Part shown: positions 1 through 5,835 of the stretch, piece after piece
How the letters are laid out: each line of letters opens with the position of its first letter
How positions within the stretch are numbered: position 1 is the stretch's first letter
Origin: a bacterium UBP7_UBA7824
Lineage (GTDB): Bacteria; UBP7; UBA6624
Direction of reading: 5' to 3'
DNA: 8,801 bases
NCBI GenBank assembly: GCA_002501535.1
Contig: DLTY01000035.1
Location: 5,580 to 14,380 of the forward strand
Notes under the pieces: model-generated
What the model saw: only the letters and a program-made list of their open reading frames with translations
The model's database searches: none
What the model was told of the DNA's origin: nothing
Translations under genes and position numbers: made by a program

Positions 1-2
1 TT

Positions 3-794
3 TTGACTGTGTTATTTGTTTATTTGTCAGTGCCACAAAGCAGAAGCGGAGCTCGTTTGAGCACTGTTCAAAACGACTTAACACTTTCTGAAAACTTCTA
101 TGAGCTTCATATCTTTCCTGAATCAAGAATGCTTGATTTTGACACTGGTAGCTTCGAAGAAGCAGTTGCAATGTTGGATTTTTTTCTTGTTTATTCTGAT
201 TTGTATAAAATAAAAATTGCATTACCGGAAAACTACCAATCACTTGATGATTTGAAGTTGTTTTTGGTCAATTTTGTTGATGAAGAAATTCAGGTGGACT
301 TTATTGAATACCCTGAAGAGGATTTTAGCGATGGTGGTTTTGTGTTGTGGACGGATTCTGAAGCTAGCTTTAGTGAAGAGCTGTCTGTTGAACAATCTAT
401 TGAAAATTTGAGAGAGGAGGAATATCGAATCCTAGAATCAAACTGGCTAACCGAGACTCAAAAAATAAAGAGCCCTATTTCCTCACTTCAAGATGGTTGG
501 ATTTTTATTGAACACCCTTACAGGAATCCAAAAAAAGAATTTACAGTTATACCCAATGTTATCTTTATGGAGTTGAATGTAGGTGTTAATGCTGATTTTC
601 TCAAAAAGAACAAGTCCATATGGGGGGGTAGTATAAAACCGGATGCGTTAAGGAGCATTATCGGATCTTTTTGTTTTTCTTTTTGTGAAAAAGATGAGAT
701 TATGCCTCGCTTACCGATAGTTATAAAAATAAAAAACGGTATGGCTACTCATTGGTCGTCAGGCTATCCGCAAAAGGATTGGTTGAATCGTTGA
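3..794 (+). CDS. Unrecognised protein upstream of cmk, possibly 5'-truncated
   Basis: An open frame runs from the left edge of the window to a TGA at 792-794. The first possible start is a TTG at position 3, so the true start may lie outside the window; no convincing ribosome binding site marks an internal start. The 263 visible residues carry no signal peptide, membrane segment or motif I can assign. The middle (about 100-145) is strongly acidic and probably helical, and the C-terminal third has alternating hydrophobic beta-like stretches. The stop overlaps the cmk start as TTGA, so the two are probably translationally coupled and co-transcribed. In many bacteria aroA sits just upstream of cmk, but I see no EPSP-synthase motif here. 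Coding status is supported by length, absence of stops and tight packing; the function is unknown. Confidence 0.7.
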   Translation: MTVLFVYLSVPQSRSGARLSTVQNDLTLSENFYELHIFPESRMLDFDTGSFEEAVAMLDFFLVYSDLYKIKIALPENYQSLDDLKLFLVNFVDEEIQVDFIEYPEEDFSDGGFVLWTDSEASFSEELSVEQSIENLREEEYRILESNWLTETQKIKSPISSLQDGWIFIEHPYRNPKKEFTVIPNVIFMELNVGVNADFLKKNKSIWGGSIKPDALRSIIGSFCFSFCEKDEIMPRLPIVIKIKNGMATHWSSGYPQKDWLNR

Positions 795-1444
795 GCAGCC
801 AAATACTTTCCATAGATGGACCTGCTGGATCCGGTAAAACCACAGTCACCAAACACCTGGCTGAAAAAATTAAAGGTGCATCTATAAGTAGTGGTTTGGT
901 GTATCGAGTTTTGGCTTTTATCCTTAGTGAAGATTTGGAGTTAGCTGAAACCATTCACAATGCAAACGACTTTACATCTGCTGTCAAATGTTTGGGTTTT
1001 GAGTTTCAGAATGGATGCACTATTAAAAATTCAAAAAATCAAGATATTACTGAAATTTTTTATACAAAATCAATAGACCAAGTAAGTAGTCAGATTGCAA
1101 AAAAGAAAGAAAATCGAATGATAGTAAGTGGTTTTCTTTCTTCCTTCATCAAGGAATCATGGGTAAAAGATTTTGATGTAATTATTATTGAAGGTAGGGA
1201 TATTGGATCTGTGGTTTTCCCTGATGCCAGATGGAAAATTTACCTGGATGCATCTGTTGAAGAGAGGGTATTGCGAAGAAATCAAGAACGTGATGGCGCT
1301 GGTAACGACATATTGAAAAGAGACAGGTCAGATAGGGATAGAAAAAATAGCCCCCTTGTCATTCCGCCTGGAGCATTGATTATTGACTCAACTACTTTAG
1401 ACCTTGAAGGGGTTATTGCGTTAATATTAGAGCATATATCATGA
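791..1444 (+). CDS. cmk: Cytidylate (CMP/dCMP) kinase
   Basis: This cytoplasmic enzyme transfers phosphate from ATP to CMP or dCMP, supplying CDP/dCDP for RNA, DNA and phospholipid precursors. The P-loop GPAGSGKT is at residues 10-17, the EGRDIG motif followed by VVFPDA at about 134-144, and the arginine-rich lid RDRSDRDR at about 177-184, followed by PL. These match bacterial CMP kinases in order and spacing. I chose TTG 791, giving 217 residues, because it puts the P-loop at the usual distance from the N terminus and forms a TTGA overlap with the previous stop. An AAAAGGA lies about 12 bases upstream. An in-frame TTG at 752 would add 13 residues. The usual D(T/S)GAxYR substrate motif reads SSGLVYR, so its first aspartate is a serine. 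The stop overlaps the plsC start as ATGA. Confidence 0.93.
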   Translation: MSSQILSIDGPAGSGKTTVTKHLAEKIKGASISSGLVYRVLAFILSEDLELAETIHNANDFTSAVKCLGFEFQNGCTIKNSKNQDITEIFYTKSIDQVSSQIAKKKENRMIVSGFLSSFIKESWVKDFDVIIIEGRDIGSVVFPDARWKIYLDASVEERVLRRNQERDGAGNDILKRDRSDRDRKNSPLVIPPGALIIDSTTLDLEGVIALILEHIS

Positions 1445-2133
1445 GTAAAGTTAAAAAATACCCTTTTATCATCCCTTCATATTGGCTTGCTGTTATTACA
1501 TGTAGGTTTGTTTTGTTTTGCTGTAACTCATTCAGGTTCACAAAAAAAGACAAATTCAAAAATGCTAAGCCAATCATATTTGTTGCAAATCATACAAGTC
1601 ACTTTGACCCCCCGCTAATAGTTAGTTCTAGAAGTAGGCCTGTAAGATTTTTGGCGAAATCATCGTTGTTCAAGGGTTTATTGGGTGTAGGTATGAAATC
1701 TTGGGGCCAGGTTCCTGTTTACAAAACTGGAAAAATGGCAGGAATAAGTGTAATTAAGATTGCAATTGATGTTGTGTTGGGGGGATGGGATATTTGTTTG
1801 TTTGTTGAAGGCACCAGAAGCACTGATGGTATTTTTAAACCTCATTGGGCCAAAACAGGAGCAGCAACCATAGCGCATAGGTCAAAAGCTTTGGTTGTAC
1901 CGGTTGGTATCGTTGGTTCGCATAACGCCTTCCCAAAAGGAAGCAAGCTACCCAAAAGATGTCATATAGATATAATTTTTGGTGACCCGTTGGATAGTGA
2001 AGAGTTCTTCAATGGAAAGTTAAACTCCCAAACTGCTAAAGTATTTACAGAAAAAATTGTCAAAAGCATTGATGAACTTTTGCCCAAAAACCAAAAAGCA
2101 CTGCCAGAATCATGGGAGAAGTTTAAGGGTTAA
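1441..2133 (+). CDS. plsC: 1-acyl-sn-glycerol-3-phosphate acyltransferase (PlsC/LPLAT family)
   Basis: The family adds the second acyl chain to lysophosphatidic acid, giving phosphatidic acid at the cytoplasmic face of the inner membrane. The catalytic HxxxxD box is H51-D56 in NHTSHFD. The glycerol-phosphate binding FVEGTRS box is at about 121-127. A VPVYKTG segment at about 91-97 and a VVPVGIVGS segment match the third and fourth blocks of the family. At 230 residues it is a normal length. A short hydrophobic N-terminal stretch (about 9-30) may mediate membrane association. ATG 1441 overlaps the cmk stop, giving the cmk-plsC pair seen in many bacteria. Eleven bases after the stop begins a tRNA gene, so the transcript probably continues into the tRNAs. 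The exact acyl-acceptor specificity cannot be read from the sequence. Confidence 0.92.
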   Translation: MSKVKKYPFIIPSYWLAVITCRFVLFCCNSFRFTKKDKFKNAKPIIFVANHTSHFDPPLIVSSRSRPVRFLAKSSLFKGLLGVGMKSWGQVPVYKTGKMAGISVIKIAIDVVLGGWDICLFVEGTRSTDGIFKPHWAKTGAATIAHRSKALVVPVGIVGSHNAFPKGSKLPKRCHIDIIFGDPLDSEEFFNGKLNSQTAKVFTEKIVKSIDELLPKNQKALPESWEKFKG

Positions 2134-2144
2134 AATGCTTCTTT

Positions 2145-2217
2145 GCGCTCGTAGCTCAACTGGCAGAGCGTCGGCTTGCGGAGCCGAAGGTTGTAGGTTC
2201 AAGTCCTACCGGGCGTG
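2145..2217 (+). tRNA. tRNA-Arg, anticodon GCG
   Basis: All parts of a class I tRNA are present. The acceptor 5' strand is 2145-2151, with T8 A9. The D stem GCTC/GAGC encloses an eight-base loop with GG. The anticodon stem 2171-2175/2183-2187 encloses loop TTGCGGA with anticodon GCG at 2178-2180. A five-base variable region is followed by T stem GTAGG/CCTAC with loop TTCAAGT, and the acceptor 3' strand is 2210-2216. The discriminator is G2217 and no CCA is encoded. The first acceptor pair is G1-U72, and T5-G68 is a second wobble. Anticodon GCG reads CGC/CGU; most bacteria use an A34 (inosine) tRNA-Arg for these codons. It lies 11 bases after plsC with no evident promoter of its own. Confidence 0.92.
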
Positions 2218-2233
2218 TTTTGCAACTGGATAA

Positions 2234-2306
2234 GCGCTCGTAGCTCAACAGGCAGAGCGAGGCCCTCCTAAGGCCTAGGCTAGAGGTTCGAGTCCTCTCG
2301 AGCGTG
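2234..2306 (+). tRNA. tRNA-Arg, anticodon CCT
   Basis: This is a second class I tRNA, 16 bases after the first. Acceptor strands are 2234-2240 and 2299-2305, D stem GCTC/GAGC, anticodon stem AGGCC/GGCCT, loop CTCCTAA with anticodon CCT at 2267-2269, and T stem AGAGG/CCTCT with loop TTCGAGT. The discriminator is G2306 and no CCA is encoded. It reads AGG. Its first 26 bases differ from the neighbouring tRNA-Arg at one position only, while the anticodon arm and T arm differ widely. It shares the G1-U72 end pair. The convergent gene on the other strand ends at 2308, one base away, and no terminator hairpin is visible between them. Confidence 0.93.
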
Positions 2307-2307
2307 T

Positions 2308-3408
2308 TCAGTTAAATATTTTTGATTCCGTTTTAGCGAAATGAAAACTTTTAGGCAGGCCTAAAATGCCCAACATACGATTTCCATTTAAGGTTTGTTG
2401 CAATTTCCTGTAATTTTTATTTGATGGTTTCCTGTCGAATGCACCATCAGTTCTAGTGGGTTGATTTGGAATATGGTATTCCTCTTCCGTAAAATCTGAA
2501 TACCACTCATTTGCTTTGGCTTTAAGGATCTTGTGAATACGTCTTTTGGCAAACATTGAATCAGCAAACCATGCATTATCAAACCAAGCACCAACAAATA
2601 CACGTCTGCCATCTTTTGCGGGTGAATCTGAATCGCCCATCCTCATACAGCCCACAATAAGATTTTCATCAATGGGTGATGCTTCTGGTATTGGTTGGGA
2701 CACATGTAACTCTCCTGAGTGTTTGCCATTTGCAGAACCAACAACCTGAACAAACCTTGATTGAGGCCAGCCTATTTTTTCACCTATTACATCGGTAGAA
2801 ATATTGCAATTAGTAACTTCGGCTTCATCAACTATGGACCCGCCTGAGGCTTTCCATAAACTCTCAATTTCTGTTCTCCATGTTTGAACACCAAGCATCA
2901 TCCAAGGCTTGATATCCTGCTTCAAAAGCTCAGCTATACCGGTTAGTCTGTTTTCGGATGGTTGGCTAGAGCCTGTTGCAACAAGTAGCAACTGCATCCA
3001 TTTCACCCAATTTGAATTTTGGTGTGTTGTGAACCTGTACTCTTTCATGGGTGGAAAAAAGGAAAAACTTCTATCTAGTGGGATTCCAGCTTTTTGGGCT
3101 AGATATTCGAGTGTATGCTTGTCCCAATCGCGAGTTTGTGCAGCAACCAATAAATCGGAAATCTCTTCTGGGCACCCTTCAATCTCTTGAATCCTGGAAC
3201 AAAACTGAACTGGATTAGAACACACATCAACTGACCTGTCTCCAAGATGTAATTTTGCCTTTAGATATTGATGTGTTATGCCAGTGGGTGGTGTTCCAAG
3301 AAAAACATAAGGTTCTTCCGGGTGTCTTGATTTTTTTTCTCGTGGGTGTTTAAGCCAAAACCCTGGCTTATGTTTGGCAACGATGCTTTGAGCGGCATAA
3401 ACCGCCAA
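2308..3408 (-). CDS. Unrecognised 366-residue protein downstream of the SLH-porin
   Basis: I do not recognise this protein. It starts at TTG 3406-3408, which follows AAGGTGAT (3415-3422), a full match to the 16S rRNA 3' end at seven-base spacing; no in-frame ATG lies between the upstream stop and this TTG. There is no signal peptide or membrane segment, so it is probably cytoplasmic. Visible traits: a basic, histidine-containing N-terminal region (about 12-32), three cysteines at C63, C70 and C79, a high tryptophan content (about 11 residues, including a GAWFDNAWF stretch), and a basic C-terminal part. No nucleotide-binding loop, HTH or nuclease motif is evident. It lies 33 bases after the porin stop on the same strand and is probably co-transcribed. 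It converges on the tRNA-Arg pair with one base between. It appears full length; the function is unknown. Confidence 0.85.
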   Translation of the reverse strand: MAVYAAQSIVAKHKPGFWLKHPREKKSRHPEEPYVFLGTPPTGITHQYLKAKLHLGDRSVDVCSNPVQFCSRIQEIEGCPEEISDLLVAAQTRDWDKHTLEYLAQKAGIPLDRSFSFFPPMKEYRFTTHQNSNWVKWMQLLLVATGSSQPSENRLTGIAELLKQDIKPWMMLGVQTWRTEIESLWKASGGSIVDEAEVTNCNISTDVIGEKIGWPQSRFVQVVGSANGKHSGELHVSQPIPEASPIDENLIVGCMRMGDSDSPAKDGRRVFVGAWFDNAWFADSMFAKRRIHKILKAKANEWYSDFTEEEYHIPNQPTRTDGAFDRKPSNKNYRKLQQTLNGNRMLGILGLPKSFHFAKTESKIFN

Positions 3409-3414
3409 AGCATC

Positions 3415-3422
3415 ATCACCTT
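3415..3422 (-). promoter_or_regulatory. Strong Shine-Dalgarno site for the 366-residue gene
   Basis: Read on the minus strand this is AAGGTGAT, a perfect complement to the anti-Shine-Dalgarno tail of 16S rRNA. It ends seven bases before TTG 3408 and decides that non-ATG start. ATG triplets just downstream of it are out of frame with the long coding region. Confidence 0.8.
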
Positions 3423-3441
3423 GTATGTTTTTGTTCAGGAA

Positions 3442-4776
3442 TTAAAAGCTACCCTTTACATTCCATGACAACTGCCAATTATTGTCGTTGCTGCCAGCTG
3501 CGTTGCCCCAGTCAAGCATCCAGGACATTTTCACATTGTCAGCTGCTTGTCTTGACAAGCCTAACGATAGATAATCAACACCGTTGTTGAAGGAACCAAA
3601 CATGTTTGATGTAACTCCTGTTTTCCTCCATGCCATACTTCCATCCCAACCATCAAGCAAGTTTACATTTGTCTTCACCTCATAACTGCTGTCACCAGAG
3701 TTTTGTGATCCAGTGTCCCAAAGATATGTGACATGAAGATCTTTATTTATGAGGTTTAATGTAGATGCAATGCTACCAACCTTGCCGCCTGAGTTTTCAG
3801 TCCATCCAAAAGTTCCAGGAAGACCAAAAACCAATGAGTCTGAAGTCGCTTGCAAGAATGTTACTTCGCTACCGAAACCATCACTGTCATCCATCCAACC
3901 TGTGACAAACCTGTAATCTTTCAGTTCGCCACCCACAACAGCACCTTCGAATGCCTGGTAAGGGTTCCATGAGAAACTGGATTGTGTCCAGAAAGGTTCA
4001 AACCTTCCGACCACATAATCCAAACCATTTGCAGATGATTTACCGTTGTAGACCATATATGCCTCATGAAGGTCAAAAGCCCAATTCCTTGAATCACCAT
4101 TTCCATTTCCGTCAAAATCATTTGATGTTAGGGGCACCCATGGTCCTCCTCTCATAAACATGTTTTTCATACCTTGTCGAGCATCGTCAAGTTCGGTTTG
4201 CAAAGACATGCCAAACATGAAATCACCTGATTCATGGGCCATGTCCATTCGCATGTGGCCCCAAAGGTTTTCTTCGTTATTGCCACCACCTTGCTGCTCA
4301 TTGAGCTCAAACGCATAAGTAAAAGCAAATCCTGGACCGCCACCTGGGCCAATCCTACTGATCCTGTCATCTAAATTCTCAACCTCGCTCCAAAGGTCCA
4401 TAACCTCGCCAGAAAGAGCATCAATTCTCAATTCATTAGCAGCAATAGCAGCCCTAACTTCATTAAGTTCAGCGTCAAACTCACCTCTTAGCATAGCCAT
4501 TAAGCCAGAAACATCATCGGGTGTGCCGCCTTCGCTTCCGCCAAATCGCATAGCCAGGTCTCTTTCAAGCCTTGCGAGCATAACCGCCCATTCATATCTT
4601 GTCATTTGCTGATCACCTTTAAACTCCTCATCAGGGTAGCCAATCACATAGCCTTTTGCTGCAAGATATTCAACGGCATCATACGCCCAATGGTCTACAG
4701 GAACGTCATCAAAAGCTCCTGCCTTTAGGTTAAAAGAAAGCACAAATGCTAGTGCTAACAATAAGATCTTTTTCAT
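3442..4776 (-). CDS. SLH-domain outer-membrane porin (OmpM/SomA-like)
   Basis: This is a predicted trimeric outer-membrane channel that also tethers the outer membrane to the cell wall. Residues 1-21 form a signal peptide (MKK, a leucine-rich core, then KAGA before FDD). One SLH domain follows at about 22-70, with FDDVPVDHWAYDAV, GYVIGYPD and TRYEWA. Residues about 80-143 are charged, heptad-like helix, probably a periplasmic coiled coil. From about 150 to 444 alternating aromatic and polar residues, many Gly/Asn/Asp turns and a final NVKGSF suggest a beta barrel whose terminal phenylalanine is the BAM recognition signal. The family is known to bind secondary cell-wall polymer or modified peptidoglycan through SLH. 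The gene has its own likely promoter and a strong ribosome binding site. It looks richer in G and C than its neighbours, in keeping with high expression. The transported substrate is unknown. Confidence 0.9.
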   Translation of the reverse strand: MKKILLLALAFVLSFNLKAGAFDDVPVDHWAYDAVEYLAAKGYVIGYPDEEFKGDQQMTRYEWAVMLARLERDLAMRFGGSEGGTPDDVSGLMAMLRGEFDAELNEVRAAIAANELRIDALSGEVMDLWSEVENLDDRISRIGPGGGPGFAFTYAFELNEQQGGGNNEENLWGHMRMDMAHESGDFMFGMSLQTELDDARQGMKNMFMRGGPWVPLTSNDFDGNGNGDSRNWAFDLHEAYMVYNGKSSANGLDYVVGRFEPFWTQSSFSWNPYQAFEGAVVGGELKDYRFVTGWMDDSDGFGSEVTFLQATSDSLVFGLPGTFGWTENSGGKVGSIASTLNLINKDLHVTYLWDTGSQNSGDSSYEVKTNVNLLDGWDGSMAWRKTGVTSNMFGSFNNGVDYLSLGLSRQAADNVKMSWMLDWGNAAGSNDNNWQLSWNVKGSF

Positions 4777-4785
4777 AGTTTACAA

Positions 4786-4791
4786 ACCTCC
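4786..4791 (-). promoter_or_regulatory. Ribosome binding site of the SLH-porin gene
   Basis: On the minus strand this reads GGAGGT, nine bases before ATG 4776. It is one of the two strongest ribosome binding sites in the window, consistent with high expression of a major outer-membrane protein. Confidence 0.8.
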
Positions 4792-4813
4792 AAAAAAATA
4801 GTTACTCTATTAG

Positions 4814-4819
4814 ATTATA
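4814..4819 (-). promoter_or_regulatory. Probable -10 element of the SLH-porin promoter
   Basis: On the minus strand this is a consensus TATAAT, about 38 bases upstream of the porin start codon. It would give a leader of roughly 30 bases that contains the ribosome binding site. The -35 region is weak: at 16-18 base spacing I see only TAACCA-like sequence. The element overlaps the stop codon of the upstream membrane-protein gene. No terminator hairpin precedes it, so some read-through from pgeF is likely. Confidence 0.55.
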
Positions 4820-5159
4820 GGGATATATTTGTTTTCTGGTTATTTTTAAAGGGAAACAAAAGGAAGATTGAGTTGAATATGGTGCAAAAGCTTCCCAAAC
4901 CTAACAAATCAACCGGGTTACGGCTGATAACCAATGTTGATCCGATATTGAGACACACTGAGAAGAAAAGCAACCATGACATCAGAGCAAGATTCTTGTC
5001 TTCCTTATAGTTTTTAGCTATAGCCAATATTGCACAAGACACTATTAAAAGTATCTTGACTGCTGAAGTCTCATTCAGTGTTGCACTGTTGTACCATGGA
5101 GAAAACCCACCAAACAGGCAGGCTATCAAAGATATGATTGTTTTTTTATTAAATGTCAC
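4815..5159 (-). CDS. Small four-helix integral membrane protein, function unknown
   Basis: This is a 114-residue hydrophobic protein if translation starts at GTG 5157-5159. There are four likely membrane helices at about 7-21, 33-49, 57-78 and 83-104, joined by short loops, with lysines near the N terminus and an NKK-containing tail. GTG was chosen because it overlaps the pgeF stop by 11 bases, typical of coupling; an in-frame TTG at 5213 would add 18 residues but overlap pgeF by 65 bases. A weak purine stretch (GGAAA) lies just upstream of the GTG. I cannot match it to a named family, and no charged or catalytic residues are conserved in an obvious pattern. It is co-oriented with pgeF and the porin. 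Confidence 0.7.
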   Translation of the reverse strand: MTFNKKTIISLIACLFGGFSPWYNSATLNETSAVKILLIVSCAILAIAKNYKEDKNLALMSWLLFFSVCLNIGSTLVISRNPVDLLGLGSFCTIFNSIFLLFPFKNNQKTNISL

Positions 5160-5730
5160 TAATTTCCATCTTAATCCAATTAAAACCTTTTTTATTTCCC
5201 CTTCTTGAAGCAAGGTCTTTTGAACAGATTGTGCACTCTTTACTTAGGCTTATATTGCTACCTAGTTGATCATGCAGGATCCGGTCCATATCAAGGTAGA
5301 ACCTATTGTCGTTCTTGGTCAGATAAGATTTTCCGAAATATTTTATTCCTTCTTCTTTTCCAAACTCATAACAACATTTTTTGGCAAAAGGAAAAACATG
5401 CACATCAATCTCTTCGTCAAAAAAACTCTTCATTTTCTGGCATATTCCAGAGGCAAGACCCCTCCATCCTGCATGGACAATACCGGCTGATGTTCTTCCA
5501 ACAAAAGCGACACAGGTGCAATCTGCGGTTTTAATCCAATACTGTCCTGGCTTGTTTGCAAATATACCGTCGGCAATTTGATTGTTGGTTCGTGGGTTTA
5601 TTAATATTGTAGTTTCATGCTTTTGCTGCAACCTTACACCTTTTTTTGGCGCATATGGCGGCAAATATAGTGAAAAGGTAACCTTTTTATTCAGTTTAGA
5701 AAACCATTTAATCATTATGGATATTATCAT
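5149..5730 (-). CDS. pgeF: Laccase-domain (YfiH/PgeF/YlmD) protein, N-terminally short
   Basis: Family members are copper- or zinc-binding proteins reported to act on purine nucleosides and, in E. coli (YfiH/PgeF), to edit peptidoglycan precursors carrying wrong residues. The metal-site signatures are here in order: QKH with H38 (usual QVHG), TADC with C71, and VHAGWRGL with H86. A C-terminal CTICSKD...SRRG block with C166 and C169 matches the family's C(T/S)xC...SxRR end. At 193 residues it is about 50 short of the usual length: the N-terminal TRxGGVS region is missing, and a TAA directly before ATG 5730 prevents extension in this frame. ATG 5715 is an alternative start; neither start has a good ribosome binding site. 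It begins 11 bases from the divergent tRNA-Leu gene, so its promoter would have to lie inside or beyond that tRNA. Confidence 0.85.
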   Translation of the reverse strand: MIISIMIKWFSKLNKKVTFSLYLPPYAPKKGVRLQQKHETTILINPRTNNQIADGIFANKPGQYWIKTADCTCVAFVGRTSAGIVHAGWRGLASGICQKMKSFFDEEIDVHVFPFAKKCCYEFGKEEGIKYFGKSYLTKNDNRFYLDMDRILHDQLGSNISLSKECTICSKDLASRRGNKKGFNWIKMEISDI

Positions 5731-5741
5731 TTATTATTGCT

Positions 5742-5824
5742 GCCGGTGTGGCGGAATGGTAGACGCGACGGACTTAAAATCCGTTGTCCGCAAGGACGTG
5801 GGGGTTCGAGTCCCTTCACCGGCA
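5742..5824 (+). tRNA. tRNA-Leu, anticodon TAA
   Basis: This is a class II tRNA of 83 bases. Acceptor GCCGGTG (5742-5748) pairs with CACCGGC (5817-5823). The anticodon stem ACGGA/TCCGT encloses loop CTTAAAA with anticodon TAA at 5775-5777. The long variable arm is a GTCC-GCAA-GGAC hairpin. The T arm has loop TTCGAGT. The discriminator is A5824, as expected for leucine, and no CCA is encoded. It reads UUA, probably a frequent codon in this AT-rich genome. The regulator gene follows with no gap, so the tRNA is probably processed from a regulator-thiolase transcript. A possible -10 (TTTAAT, 5707-5712) upstream has a poor -35. Confidence 0.96.
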
Positions 5825-5835
5825 TGCTTGATATT

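Noticed and set aside
745..954. Minus-strand open frame opposite the start of cmk
   Set aside because: It is the mirror of the conserved P-loop region and has no context or motif supporting translation.
2145..2306. The repeated tRNA-Arg sequence as an attachment site for an integrated element
   Set aside because: The shared part is the 5' third of the tRNAs, whereas integration sites usually involve the anticodon arm or 3' end; there is no integrase or cargo nearby.
2546..3190. Plus-strand open frames opposite the 366-residue gene
   Set aside because: They are short, have no credible ribosome binding site, and lie against a long frame with a perfect one; most likely shadows.
5707..5738. Possible promoter for tRNA-Leu (TTTAAT, or TATTAT further on)
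   Set aside because: AT-rich -10-like words occur by chance here, and no acceptable -35 lies at the right distance, so I did not list it as a feature.
5737..5835. Upstream extension of the regulator reading frame through the tRNA-Leu gene, which would add 33 residues
   Set aside because: The added residues are just the tRNA read as protein; the HTH domain starts right after ATG 5836 and needs no such extension.
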